A model generated the notes under the pieces. The model was not told the origin of the DNA and ran no database searches. It saw only the letters and a list, made by a program, of their open reading frames with translations. The translations under genes were made by a program, and so were the position numbers. DNA of 64,000 nucleotides from Corbicula japonica (Eukaryota; Mollusca; Bivalvia; Venerida; Cyrenidae): assembly GCA_038501625.1 (NCBI GenBank), contig JAZAYU010001046.1, positions 34,650-98,649 on the forward strand, read 5' to 3'. Below are positions 23,384-34,640 of the stretch, in pieces. Numbering within the stretch: the stretch's first letter is position 1; each line of letters opens with the position of its first letter.

Positions 23384-24849
23384 TCGTGTAACATTGAAAC
23401 TTGGAAAACTAAACTCAGCTATGTTCATTAAACGCAGATGAATACTGCGTTAAGAAGATTAAGCGCCCTCAGAATAGAACACATGACTTTGTGTTTTTAA
23501 GCGTTTTGTTTTTTTAAACTGTAAAATGTCTGGACTAGCTTTATCATGTCCCAGTGTAATTGGAAGGTAAGAAGAACATGTTATAGACATTTTATTGCAG
23601 AAAATGTTTGGAATGAATAACAAATCACGTATACACGCATACGTTGTATATATACGTTATGGAAATGACAACCGAGAACTTTGCGGTCATCTTGTAACCT
23701 TTACATCATGTATACTACTGAAAACTTGATAAGGGCCTGTTATTATTATTGTTTAGGTTAAAATTTTTAACAGTTTATGATACATCAAGTTTTATGTGTG
23801 TTGTTTCTTTGATAAAACCGATGAATAAGTCATCCGTGTTTAATTATTGAACTGAAACAAGAATGTAAAATTGTCAAAGCGGAAAAACTTACAGACTTCG
23901 CAAGTGGCCCTTATCAAATTTTGAGTAGTATATTTAAGATAAAGAGACTACATTAAATATTTTTGACAAAGAAAAGTAGCAAAGAAGTAAGTAAATTATA
24001 ATGATTCTGTTAAGAAAGCTAATGAGCGGGCGGATAAATGACATAAATTTATGTCTGTGTGGTTTCTTTTATAAACAACCAGCAATCTGTCATAAAAAAC
24101 TGGAGTATGACGGCTTAAAGATTATTGCGGTTGTTGTCGTTTTCACGACGTAAACATTTTACGTGTTCACCGTTTGCATGAGAAAAATCATTGAACTCAG
24201 TCAAAATAAATTGATTCACAACTATTATTTTAAAAAAAGTCCCTCTCTTGCCAAATGTTTACCTATATTTACATTTCCTTGCAACAAAACAACAGAACAA
24301 CTATAAAAAAACGAATAACATGCAAAATCGGTCAAACGGTGCTCTCGTAAAATTCATTATGTTGTGAAATCTTCTTTAATTGTGAAAATCATTTAAACCC
24401 CAAACGGAAATGAATAAATGAACACAAAAAATATCGCAATGATCTGAGACAATATCATTACACGGGTACATCGGAAAAACACCAAAGGCGTTATCATGAA
24501 CTTTAGTAAAAACATAGGGGTATTTATGTTGGAAACTGTCACTACATACATAAATATTATAAATATTTCCTGTTAAAATAAATAACGAAGTACCAGGCTC
24601 TATTGAAACTCTCTTTCAAATTGCATTCAAAATGTTTCAGTAGTGACCATGTTCACAAAAACCTATTTCATCCGTGATTACGTTTCATCGATTTTAATGA
24701 CTTTAAGATGCATGGTAATGTAATGTATTGTACATCTGATTTGCTGATACCTAATAAGGACTGAAAAGTTTAACTGAAGAAAGGACATCGTGCGCTAATT
24801 GACCTAATGCTATGAGATGATTAAGAAGTTAAGTGTGCGCATGCGCAAA
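23384..24849. other. 3' flank of the CARD gene, no other gene seen
   Basis: AT-rich sequence on the downstream side of the minus-strand gene. It probably includes its 3' UTR, but no canonical AATAAA on the minus strand was identified with confidence. Confidence 0.4.
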
Positions 24850-25644
24850 TCATTTACTCTTCTTTGACGGTTCGCTTCTCCAGAGCGTGTTTTTCGAGTT
24901 TTCTAATTTTCCGGCATTAAATGGTCTTAGACTCATTCCTTTTGACAAAGAGGCTATGTATTTGCTTCCTCTTGTATCACTTGCCGGGGTATTAGGATGT
25001 GATGACACCGGTGGAAGACTTTCCGGTCTGGGCAGGAAGCTACCTATGCTTCCGCTAACGCCTGCGCCTTGAGTCATGCATGCTTCGAGTCTTTGCATTT
25101 GTTCTTGCAGCATGACAATTTGAGCGTGTTGGAAATTTAGCTGTCTTTGCTGGGCTGCCATCTGATTCTGGGCTTCGGTCTTCTCTTCAGCGAGCCTGAC
25201 GATGTCCGTCTGCTGTTGAGCCATTCTTTTGCTAAGTTTATCTTGTCCCTCAATCAAACCTCGGTGCTCTCCAACAACTTTTTCAATCATGTCAAGTTTT
25301 TGCACAATTTGTTCTTCTTGGGTTTTCATTTGTTGCTCCTGGCGAGAAAGAATTTCTTTCAGACGAGACAGTTCTGTATTGCGTTCTCTGAGCTCTTCTT
25401 CTAAGTCATTTCTGTCCTTTATCCCGCGTCGTAATTGCTCGTTTTCAATTTGAAGTTTTGTTACCTTTTCATGGTACTTGTTGTTTGTGTCCCTCAGGTT
25501 TGACATTGCTTTCTGCAGTTCGAGATATTTCCTCTGCATTGAGACCAGCTCCTCGTCTCGGCCCTTCAACTGCTCCCTTAGGCTCAACTTCTCCTGCCGC
25601 TCGCGAATCAACATGTCCTTTGCCGTATCCAGAGATTTCATAAC
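24850..25644 (-). CDS. CARD-coiled-coil gene, exon 5
   Basis: 264 codons and the stop. The acceptor is cgcacag before GTTATG. It encodes most of the coiled coil and the tail ending SEPSKKSK. The frame can be read further upstream into the intron, but the splice acceptor and continuity with exon 4 fix the start at 25644. Confidence 0.88.
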   Translation of the reverse strand, partial: VMKSLDTAKDMLIRERQEKLSLREQLKGRDEELVSMQRKYLELQKAMSNLRDTNNKYHEKVTKLQIENEQLRRGIKDRNDLEEELRERNTELSRLKEILSRQEQQMKTQEEQIVQKLDMIEKVVGEHRGLIEGQDKLSKRMAQQQTDIVRLAEEKTEAQNQMAAQQRQLNFQHAQIVMLQEQMQRLEACMTQGAGVSGSIGSFLPRPESLPPVSSHPNTPASDTRGSKYIASLSKGMSLRPFNAGKLENSKNTLWRSEPSKKSK

Positions 25645-28600
25645 CTGTGCGATGAACAAACAAAAACTACATGAGGCCAAGGTATTGACAATACTTTTAA
25701 AATGAAATACTATTTTTGTATATATAACCGAGAGTCGCTAGTTCCACCCCACCCCACCCCAGTCAGAGTTGTTCATATTTGAATAAGGCCAATGTATAAT
25801 TTGCTGTCAAAATCTTTCAGGCTTTTGATTTCGGTTTGGGGAGTATTGTTTCGGTTTCATGGTTTGGCGAGGGCTGGTTCGTGCTTTTAGTACGAAAGTA
25901 TTGATAAAACATTGGAAACAACTATCATCATACAGTTGTACTGGAAAACCTATTGACTGACCAACCAACCGGCACAATGTCAGACCGCCTGATAGTACTC
26001 AACAGAACCCATTACTTATACTGTGCATCACTTACATTCGTTAACATAAAATTTCGTGATTTTCCGTTAGAAACCCTTTTCATGGGTTCATAATTTCCTG
26101 GAACTCAATTTTCTAAACTTCTTCTATGTTCAGTTCTGTGCCCGAGGTTATAAAACTGAGCATGGAAACCAGTCTCAAATCTCAAGCATCTGATTGGCTG
26201 AAATGGCGACCAGTCGCTGAGATGCTTGAGATTTGAGACTGGTTTCCAATCTCAGTTTTATAACCTCCAACCCTGTTTGTGGTGTATTTTAATTCGTGGA
26301 CCAATCTCTCCCCAAACATCCATGAAAATTAGTAATCCACAAATATTAATGGTTAATCAGAAAACGCAAAACGGAACATTCCAAACAAGTCTGAGAGCCA
26401 AATATTATACGATATCATTTTATTTCGCACGGATGAAATTTCGCGCAAAAGCTACAAACAATATATATTTGCGCGGTTATCGATTCGCGCATTTGTCTTT
26501 TAATACATATCATTACATAGTCCTTTTCGAAGGTTTTTAAATTCGGCTAATTACCCTAGCGCGAAATACACGAAATTTAAATCTGTGCAAAATATAATGA
26601 CACCATGCTATATATAGTTATACCTGTACAAGCTGTTTCTCCAATTCGTGCTGTCTTTCCACGATTACTGTAAACTCTTTCTGCGACGCTTTGGCGTCCC
26701 TGGCCAGCGCTCCCAGCGACATCTTCTTACCCTTCACCGCCAGATCGTCCGGCTGTACCAGGCTAGAACTTGGCACCCAGTGAGTTTGCTGAAATATGTT
26801 GAGGTTGTTTGAAAACGGCGAGGCGGTTAATTGTGATACTAAGCGGGGACCCAGTGTTGCTTTATTTGTGAGTTGAATATCATTTGCTTAAGATATTTTT
26901 CCATTAAATTAACCCTATACTCCATGAATACGCATTTAATTACATAGGTGGCCATTAGCCGGCACATCCATGCCATTTGATCAAGATCCACACTATGGAT
27001 CCTAATGGATCTAAAAGCTAACAGTGTAGATCCTGATCAGACGGCAAGGATGTACCGGTTGATCTGGGTCTGCAGTGTTCGCCCATGAGGTAAAAGTTGT
27101 ACCTATGAGTAGAAAAAATATTAGACAGTGATACGATATATACACTACTCCTTCCTATGGAGTGAAGGGTAAATAGTTTCACCAACACATAAAATGGAAA
27201 AATGGCTAGGTCTAAATAGTTTCACTAACATAAATAATATGTATTTGTTTTCTAATTTTACACTTTCCTCCATTTTGTCTTATGCTTGACTGAACCTACT
27301 TAGTTGTTTTGAGTAAAGTATTTCTCTAATGGCCGTTTGATAGGAAAGACGGGGACATATATTTGTCTTTGAAGGTAATTCGAATCCCGACTGCATCTCC
27401 CGTTCCGGATATACTAAAAAGGCAAGAGGTAACAACTAACAAGTCTATATAACAAAAAGCATTAGCAAAACGCTACCATTCTCCCATAGACCTTAGACCT
27501 AGCGAGCTATTGACTACTAGAGTGTTGAAGTAAAATAAACAATGTAGCATGTTAATTAATGATCCTAAAAAGTTCCGGCGTAGTATTACATTTATTAAAC
27601 AAACAGGGAAAGTTTAGTATTTTCGACTGCCATTCAGTGAAACTGGAACTGTCAAAAAGTAGTTGATTATTGAAGTATAAACGAGGCGTGAAACAGTCAG
27701 GCGACAGAATACATTATTTACTAGAATTGATTCTGCTAATTCATAGAAACTGTTATGACAAAAAAGGCATGGGTAGTGATAAAGCCCGTATAAAGCGCTA
27801 CTTAACTCTTTACTCCATATATACGGGTTTTATCGCATGTGCGACAAGCGTAGATCTAAATCGGCTTTCATATCTGTGCCGTCTGATCTATACTGTTCGC
27901 TTTTAGATTTATTGGGTTATTTCTGACCACCAAGATGTGACCATTGTAGATCTTGGTTGATGTGGGGGCTTATCAGGATCTACACTGGTCTCAGACGCGT
28001 TAATATAAAACACGTTCATATAATGGACTAAAGTATCAATATAAGGATGAAAATAGATAAATGCTGTAGCGAATATGGAAGAAAAGGTCAGAGGTGACGC
28101 CAACTTGCAAAGGTAGCTCCATTTAAGACGAATTCACTCGGATTTCTATTAATATGCAATAGCTGTTGGCTTTAAGCTGAATAAAACATACAATAATTCA
28201 TTACCAAAAGTAACTTAGGAAATGAGTGACTCGTGTGTTTAAGTGCAAATGCATAATTTTCTGTAACAATGGGGAAAATGTGCAGCCAGACCGAGACTCG
28301 AAGCAAGATTCCTCACTTACAGGGCGAGAGCTCTCCCGGCTGAGCTATCCGGGCGGTTTACACATCTTCTCCCCATATAGTGACTAGATCCGTAACGTGA
28401 CACGCCTTCCAAATGAAGTGGTACCACAGAAATAGCAAACTAGCTAACTCAGTATTTGACACAGAAAGTTCAATTTACCAATTAAAAAGAAAATTACCTT
28501 TCAAAGTTATCATTTTGTAAATTTCCGAATCACGCTTCAAATAAATTGTTTTTCTCACCAGAAAAAAGTTGTTTTTTTTTAAATAAATTACATGTAGATT

Positions 28601-31044
28601 TTAATTGTAAGATTCCGCAATGATATTAATGTACAATCATCAAAAGATAAAGATCTGAATTTTGTGTAAACATTCTTATATTCTTTAATGATAATGATTT
28701 AACAGCTATATGGCGGCATATCATATTTCTAATTATCAGATAATTGAATCAAATTATTTTGATATGAACACCTGATTCTTTGAATGTATTGTCTCTCTGA
28801 CTATAATACTTAAACATTTAAATCTATGACATATAGTGCACTGCGTGTTTGAATAAAATGTAAAAGAATTGATACAGTCGGCCAGTCACTTCTGCAAGCG
28901 GAAAAGCAATATACATTGAACCTTCTATTAAGCACACCTCTGGCATGGACCAGAGCAGGGTGGTCTTAATTGTGTGGCAACAAATAGTTCAAAACTGTAC
29001 AAAGGGATGTTGAAGCAGTTGTCTTATTATCTCATTATTATTTTGGTGTTTGCTAATATCGGGATGGTCTTTTTGATGGTTGACCCGGATAGCTCAGTTG
29101 GTAGCGTTGTCGGAATTGCGTGGCTAGGCGCTATCGCCGTGACGGTACGGGTTCGCTCCCCGGTTTAGGAAAGATCATTTCTGATGGGTTTTACTGTGAA
29201 TGTAACGATCTTAGGACAAAATAAAACGACTTGTATTTTCTTAACTTACCTTTTCTCTTGACCCAAAACCTGAAATATCAGAAATCTCTGCAAGAAAAAA
29301 CAACAACACACATTCAAAACATTCGTTTAAGAAAAAGCCCATTACCCTAAATTTGCATTAAGGAAATGAACACATACTTTTATAAATGTGGTTGGACATT
29401 TCACCTATATGTACTGACTAAAAACAAAGCGTTTCAAACTTTTGATCGCTAACCCTTTACTCCTTGAGATTAGCTATAATTAGGTGAACAGTGTAGATCC
29501 AGAGCAGTCGGAACATCCTTGCCATCTGAACAGGATCTACGCAGTTCGCTTTTATTAGATTCTTTGGTTTATTTTTGACCAAGAAGGGTAGATTAAGATC
29601 AGACAGCACGGATGTTTCAGATGATATAGACCTACAATGGACGCACATTGGAGTGGAGTAAAGGTTAATGCGTTTCCACAGTTTGTTTGTAAATCATGCA
29701 TTTCTTATCAGTATAGTAAGTTTCAGAGATAAATCGTTCCTTCATATAGAAAAATATAGATTTTTGCTAATTGATTTATTCTCAAAGTTAGAAATAATTT
29801 ATTAAAAAGTGTTTTGATTTTCTTTGAAAAAACTACCGTTAAATTAGTGTTACCAACAGACAGTTTTGCTTAACAGACACGAAAACATTAAAGATATCAA
29901 ACTTTAATTAAAATATATAGTATGTCGTATGCCTCATTCAAATAATTTTTAAAATGGTTTATGATTGCTTCGTTATTATTTGTAACTATTACCTGGTACA
30001 AGGGCGTTCATATTTCCCTCTCCACGCAGGGCCTCAACAATATTGCTGTACCCGTGCTCTTGCAGCGTCTCGCATAGCGACGTGTATGCAGGAGGCCCGC
30101 CTTTCATTACCTCGTGCACACATAATTCGATCTGTGCTCGCGCATTTCCTTGGCGCATGACGTCAGTTCCGGCATCTGCGCTGATTACCCCTTTATAAAC
30201 CAGACTTTCGACGACGCTGTTTACGTTGAATTCTTCCCTCAGCGTAAGAAGGTATCTGAAAAGTTTGGTTAAAAATATTTCAATTTCGCAATAAATGAAA
30301 GAAATACTGGTGATTTTATGCTTTAGTAATTTAATCATTGAGATCGTAAACTAACTTTTCCACTAGTTTTCGCAAACACCGGGACGCCACAGAAAAAGGT
30401 GTCTCGATCATATTATTGAAAGTTTAGTTATATAGAAATTATATTTAGAAAAAATACCATTATCTATTGTTTGATCATAAGTGTTTTGTTTTACATTTTG
30501 ACAGTAAAATAGCATTTTAACGCGAAATGCATAATAGTTAATGTAGTCTGCTCAACTTTATGACGTCATTTCAAGGATTCACGTTAACTGTCCTAAAGAC
30601 GTGCTCCATGGCCCAAGATCATAAAACTAAGATTAGAGACCAGTCGCCATTTAAGCCAATTAGATGCTTGAGATTTGAGACTGGTCTCCAGATTTAGTTT
30701 TATGATCTTGGGCACAAATTATTATTCTGCGTCCCGGCCCAAGATCATAAAACTAAGTTTTGAGATTAGTCTCAAATCTCAAGGATCTGATTTGCTGAAA
30801 TGGCGACTGGTCGCCATTTCAGCCAATCAGATGCTTGAGATTTGAGACTGATCTCCAGATTTAGTTTTATGATCTTGGGCACAGCATGACTTACTTAAGA
30901 AAGTCCCATTGGCCTTCGCCTCCATCCTCGGTACTCTTCGAGGACTCCTTATCCTCGTCTATGGAAAATCTCACACGTTTCAGTCCTAATTCAGCCGTGG
31001 GGGTTGCCATTTAATACATGTAGGCCGCGTGGAGCATTCCGTAA
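24850..31044 (-). CDS. CARD-coiled-coil adaptor protein, five coding exons, 458 aa
   Basis: Coding exons in order are 31010-30895, 30255-29993, 29287-29250, 26788-26624 and 25644-24850. All have GT-AG borders and keep phase, giving 458 codons. Residues about 36-115 match a caspase recruitment domain: a six-helix death-fold pattern with LVYKGVISADAGTDVMRQG, CVHEVMKGGPPAYTSL and ETLQEHGYSNIVEAL. Residues about 160-395 form a long coiled coil (LRERNTELSRLKEILSRQEQ and similar heptads). A Ser/Pro-rich tail follows. No caspase, kinase or membrane domain is present. The order CARD then coiled coil, and the size, resemble CARD9-type scaffold proteins that nucleate signalling filaments in innate immunity. 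Orthology is not proven and a bivalve-specific CARD protein is equally possible. The first ATG of exon 1 was taken as the start; an acceptor-like site at 31044 suggests an upstream non-coding exon. Confidence 0.85.
26041..26345. mobile_element. CGAAA-type element interrupted by a fold-back MITE
   Basis: aaaatttcgtgattttcc at the left and attcgtggacc...catgaaaatt at the right resemble the element at 22620. A fold-back MITE occupies 26139-26275 between them. Confidence 0.4.
26139..26275. mobile_element. Fold-back MITE copy
   Basis: tgcccgaggttataaaactg at the left and agttttataacctcc at the right, with arms containing gcttgagatttgagactgg. It is in an intron of the CARD gene. Confidence 0.85.
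26403..26590. mobile_element. CGCGAAA-type element
   Basis: tatcattttatttcgcacgg at the left mirrors gcgaaatacacgaaattta and tataatgacacc at the right. Internal ttcgcgc motifs are shared with 14429-14657. Confidence 0.5.
26624..26788 (-). CDS. CARD-coiled-coil gene, exon 4
   Basis: 55 codons, phase 0 at both ends, from the acceptor atatttcag to the donor GTACAG/gtataa. It begins QTHWVPSSSLVQPDDLAVKG and leads into the coiled coil (KEFTVIVERQHELEKQL). Confidence 0.88.
26909..27119. mobile_element. TTAA MITE copy
   Basis: Starts TTAACCCTATACTCCATGAA. It carries the paired gatcctgatcagacggcaag and gttgatctgggtctgcagtg motifs. It is in a CARD gene intron, with a worn right end. Confidence 0.8.
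27802..28003. mobile_element. TTAA MITE copy, right end lost
   Basis: Starts TTAACTCTTTACTCCATATA and contains the family's central atttattgggttatttctga. The right inverted end is missing. Confidence 0.8.
28278..28360 (-). repeat. tRNA-derived SINE head
   Basis: On the minus strand, cccggatagctcagccggga is an intact A-box region, and gcttcgagtctcggtctg a B-box-like segment at tRNA spacing. The anticodon arm is tRNA-like. It has no tRNA 3' end and is taken as a SINE head. Confidence 0.6.
29082..29168 (+). repeat. tRNA-derived SINE head, complete A and B boxes
   Basis: gacccggatagctcagttgg (A box) is followed about 50 bp later by acgggttcgctccccgg (B box), with pairing outer ends. The spacing is longer than in a true tRNA, as in some tRNA-derived SINEs. 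A related copy lies at 52190. Confidence 0.6.
29250..29287 (-). CDS. CARD-coiled-coil gene, exon 3 (microexon)
   Basis: 38 bp, acceptor ttcttgcag, donor AAAAG/gtaagt. It completes a split Glu codon and encodes ISDISGFGSREK between the CARD and the coiled coil. Confidence 0.85.
29449..29668. mobile_element. TTAA MITE copy
   Basis: Starts ctaaccctttactcc and ends ggagtaaaggTTAA, with the inner hairpins worn. It lies close to exon 3 of the CARD gene. Confidence 0.85.
29993..30255 (-). CDS. CARD-coiled-coil gene, exon 2 (CARD)
   Basis: 263 bp with acceptor aacttttcag and donor ACCAG/gtaata. It encodes residues 40-126, nearly the whole CARD fold, starting YLLTLREEFNVNSVVESL. Confidence 0.9.
30515..30608 (+). 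repeat. Dispersed repeat with a TGACGTCA core
   Basis: Second copy of the repeat at 20262, with gcgaaatgcataatag, ctttatgacgtcatttcaag and gacgtgctcc. Confidence 0.65.
30611..30713. mobile_element. Fold-back MITE copy
   Basis: gcccaagatcataaaactaa at the left is mirrored by ttagttttatgatcttgggc at the right. The centre is shortened. Confidence 0.85.
30737..30880. mobile_element. Fold-back MITE copy
   Basis: Full-length copy with the ends gcccaagatcataaaacta and tagttttatgatcttgggc. It lies 24 bp from the previous copy and ends 9 bp from the exon 1 donor hexamer (30889-30894). Confidence 0.88.
30895..31044 (-). CDS. CARD-coiled-coil gene, exon 1 with start codon
   Basis: The ATG is at 31010-31008. 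The exon ends at CTTAA/gtaagt, leaving two bases of a Lys codon. It encodes MATPTAELGLKRVRFSIDED and an acidic stretch before the CARD. An acceptor-like taattccag precedes TTACGG at 31044, so 31011-31044 would be 5' UTR. Confidence 0.85.
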
Positions 31045-31833
31045 CTGGAATTAAAGAAATGAAAAATTTTGCTGTGTATAAATGGAAAAAAAAAGCAAAA
31101 ACAAAAACCCTGCAAATTATGTTAGAGAAACATTACACTACATACTGACAGTTAAAACTGAAACAATTTGAAAAAATATCCTCAGCTCTTTGGAACAATT
31201 ATCTTGTGTTTAATTCACAATATTCCACCAATAAGATTTCAAACTCTTTTAGAAATGTAATTTTATCAGCAGTTTGAACATGTTCATTGCCTAAAACAGA
31301 TTTCAGTTATTTTTACTTCAATACGCTATCGGGATATGTAACTAACTTTGTACTGTGCTTTCAAAGTAAGAGTCTATGTACTAAATTTAACATTGTAAGG
31401 TTTGAAAAGTGCTTTCAAAGTTAGGGACTAAGTACTAAATCTTACATTGTAAGGTTTAGTTATATTTTTTTTTGTTTTATTAGTCATATTTTGAAAGAAA
31501 ATTGTTTATTGATTATCTTGTCATATTGCAAAGAGCAATGCATGTTATAGAAGTCAAACCATGTTTTTCGCCAACATCTTTTTGCTAGCAGATTCTGAAC
31601 CCATTCACCCCAGACCACGTTTATTTTTCAATTTGGAAATAAAAAGGAAGTCTTACCGGTACATATATATTGTCCAACCAAGTAAAGGCACCACTTCTTT
31701 CAGCTATATACGTACATTAAATCTTGGAGATCACTTTGGTCACAACTTGAGTCACAGTTCCACTGTTTAAAACTCAAATGTTGTTTTTTTTTAAATATAT
31801 TTAAAATTCAGAAACATTCACATATAAACATAC
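31045..31833. other. Probable 5' intron of the CARD gene
   Basis: AT-rich sequence between the exon 1 acceptor and the donor of the possible upstream exon. The phrase tttcaaagt followed by a taag/tagg run and ctaagtactaaat repeats at about 31360-31450. Confidence 0.4.
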
Positions 31834-31952
31834 CTAAAATCAAACGTTTTAGTCCATTCTCGTTAAAACAAGCGCATACTCCGCCACTTCTCCGGCAATA
31901 CCGACAGTGTTTATTTTGGCAAGACCCATCGTTTCTTTGAGTTCCATCTGAC
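31834..31952 (-). other. Possible non-coding 5' exon of the CARD gene
   Basis: The block is bounded on the minus strand by an acceptor-like ggtttaacag and a donor-like ATTTTAG/gtatgt. It holds a 32-codon frame (MELKETMGLAKINTVGIAGE onward) that ends before the donor, so it could act as an upstream ORF. It looks conserved in composition, but its connection to exon 1 is only inferred. Confidence 0.35.
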
Positions 31953-32521
31953 CTGTTAAACCAGCATATTTTGATTTTTCAATAATGTTTTAAATCAACT
32001 TTAATTCATTATGCCAATAATGCGCATAATAGCTAATGATCTGTCTTTGTTTCAAATGAAGTAGGCATTTTGGCAATAGTACTGTGTTTCTTTGATAACA
32101 AAACTGATTTGTCATCGCTTATTTAATAAATTTATCATAAAATGGGTTGGTGTATAGGCTTATGTACAGCTTTTGTCTTTTAGGAAAGATCAAATAACAC
32201 AGCATCATAGCACTTAGTGTTCGAACGGTACAGTAAGGAAATTGCGTGCAATTAACAGTACAGTACAGAAAATTCTACAAGAAAGAAATCCGCATTAGGA
32301 GCGGTAGTCGCGTTTTAAGCGCGAAAGCTATGTCCAGTGTTAACAGGAGTTCGATCCAGTGCCTGATGATTTGACACCGTTAGTGCCCTCTGAACCATCA
32401 CAGTTTTTGTAAATAACAGCGTATTTAGTAAAAGTAAAATAATTTTAGTCTAAAACGTTCATGCTCAGTGAAGTTACGTTGCAATAATCATATTGTCGAA
32501 CGATTTCATCACAATATCAAT

Positions 32522-32667
32522 GCCCAAGGTTATAAAACTGGACATGGAAACCAGTCTGAAATCTCAAGCATTTGATTGGCTGAAAGCGACCAGTCGCCAT
32601 TTCAGCCAATCAGATGCTTGAGATTTCAGACTGGTTTCCAATCTCAGCTTTATAACCTCCAGCCCTG
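32522..32667. mobile_element. Fold-back MITE copy
   Basis: gcccaaggttataaaactgg at the left, agctttataacctccagccc at the right, around a near-perfect central palindrome. Confidence 0.88.
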
Positions 32668-32821
32668 CAGCGTTCAAAATGTTAAGTCGAGTAGGTCCGC
32701 TCTTAACATTTAACACGAAGATAAAACAATCGACGCCAGTTAAAATCAATATATCAGATTGAATTAAAATGTGCATGCTATTTTTTGCACAAACTTGTAA
32801 TTCATAAAACCCAAATACGAT

Positions 32822-32890
32822 TCAAGTCATAGACGGCCAGTGTAGATCCAGATCACCTGGCACATCCATGCTGTCTGATCAGGATCTGCC
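32822..32890. mobile_element. TTAA MITE fragment
   Basis: A single inner hairpin, gtgtagatccagatcacctg with its mirror tctgatcaggatctgcc. Confidence 0.7.
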
Positions 32891-33819
32891 ACCGAGTGTG
32901 CTATCAGTCTTGCAGGCGTTTAAATAGAGTTTCATGGAATCAGCTGAATCCACTGAAACAATGCTGTAAAGGGGGTACCCCACATGAAAAATGACTACTT
33001 TTAGCAGTTAACAAAATTTGAAAGGTTTTGAAACGTGAAATATTGCCATTCACATCCCTGTTATTACAGATCTTGACTTGTTATGGGGAAATATACATTA
33101 ATCAAATATTTACGACCGTTGTTACCGTTGGAACATCGTGATCGGCATGAAAACGCTCTATCTTTCGCCGCAAACAAGAACTACATGCAGTACTAGAGGT
33201 ACTATTGTCTCACTGCGCTAGAGGAACTCTTCGTGGGTCGAACTTCACACATGTCTCACAAAGCTTGAGGTAATCTCACATTGGTAAAGCTACACACATC
33301 TCTCAGGAATTTCTCTTCAGCATACATAAACAAGAAAAATGTTGATGCAAGGCATCAAAGTGGGCGGGAGAAGGATTTTCTTGTTATTACAACAATGTAA
33401 TCTCACTGCTCTGACGAAATCGGAATGACTAAGATTATTACATTCTATTACTACAAAAATCAGAACATACGCAGTGAAACAGTCAACATCCCGATAGTAC
33501 GGGCTTCTGTCGTTTTCAAAAATCGCCTCATGAAAACAATCAAAGCACTGAAAGGGCTTTAAGCCAGCGGAGCGTAAACATAATCAAAATAAAACAAACG
33601 CATAATATTCAATGTAACAGAAATTCCAGTATTATTTCACTTATAAAGATTTATAATAACTATACAGAATGAAGAAACTCCTATAGAAGACATGTTATGT
33701 GCTTGCAACATTGTGGGTTGCCTATGTTTAATGACATATAGATACAATGTATGTGATATTAGTTAAATTGCAGTAAAATTTTCACTGTAAATAAACAAAA
33801 CAAAAAAAAAACACACACA
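32891..33819. other. Stretch without recognisable genes
   Basis: No supported frame. The phrase gaaacagtcaacatccc at about 33478 is shared with 37757, so a worn copy of that repeat lies here. Confidence 0.4.
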
Positions 33820-34640
33820 CAAAAGAAGCTGTGTTTGGACAACACATATGCCCCGGTGGCGAAGATTGTCATGATACAAATTTAAAATGATAGCACAATG
33901 TTAAAACAGCAAAAAATCACAAGGTAGTTCTAAATAATGGAAAAAAGAACTTTCTCTTGCTCCAGAACCTGAGCATAAAAAGAATTTTACATGAAAATCA
34001 ATTAATGTAACATATTTATAACCTAAGATTATAATGTAAAGATAATTCATTACAAAATTGGGAAAGTTACAGAACTTAATGTAATTAATGCTTAGGCATT
34101 ATTACAAACACTGATGATGCAAGTATTTGGAGGGTGGGTATTTATTAGAGGCACATGATTGGAATTAAGAAATATTCAACATGCTGAAACAGATAAACCA
34201 TTTCTCTAAGTACACAATGGGAAGATAACCTCAGAAATAAGGTAGCTGGAGTTATTTAACTTGTCAGGGTCATGACCTGTGCACTGTTAAGTACGTGTGT
34301 TAAATTTATTTTACTGTTCTTTGCAGACAATGAGAAATATCCAACTTTCAGAAACAGGTTAACCATTTATCTCTTAGTGTAAAATGGGGAGATAACCCCA
34401 GGAATTAGCTAGCAAGAAATAAGTAACTTGTAAGCGTCATAAACTATGCACTGTTAAGTGAGTGTGAAAACTTTCATGCCAATGCCCTTAGTAGAAATTG
34501 AGAAATATCCAACTTGCTGAAACAGGTTAAACATTTATCTCCAAGTACAAAACGGGGAAATAATCCCAGGAAAAAGGTACACAGAGTTATGTTTCTTGCT
34601 AATGCTCTTTGTAGAAATTGAGGGGGAATTGCATATAAAT
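33820..34640 (+). repeat. Dispersed repeat with three diverged tandem units of about 165 bp
   Basis: The order gaaacaggtt, ccatttatctc, ggggagataac, cactgttaagt and aattgagaaatatccaac recurs about three times at 34150-34640. The sequence to the left has the same low-complexity style. Confidence 0.6.

Noticed and set aside
24833..25705. Plus-strand frames across the CARD gene's last exon
   Set aside because: They are antisense shadows of the coiled-coil exon.
29082..29168. Functional tRNA gene
   Set aside because: A and B boxes are present, but the spacing is too long and the arms do not form a normal cloverleaf; it is better explained as a SINE head.
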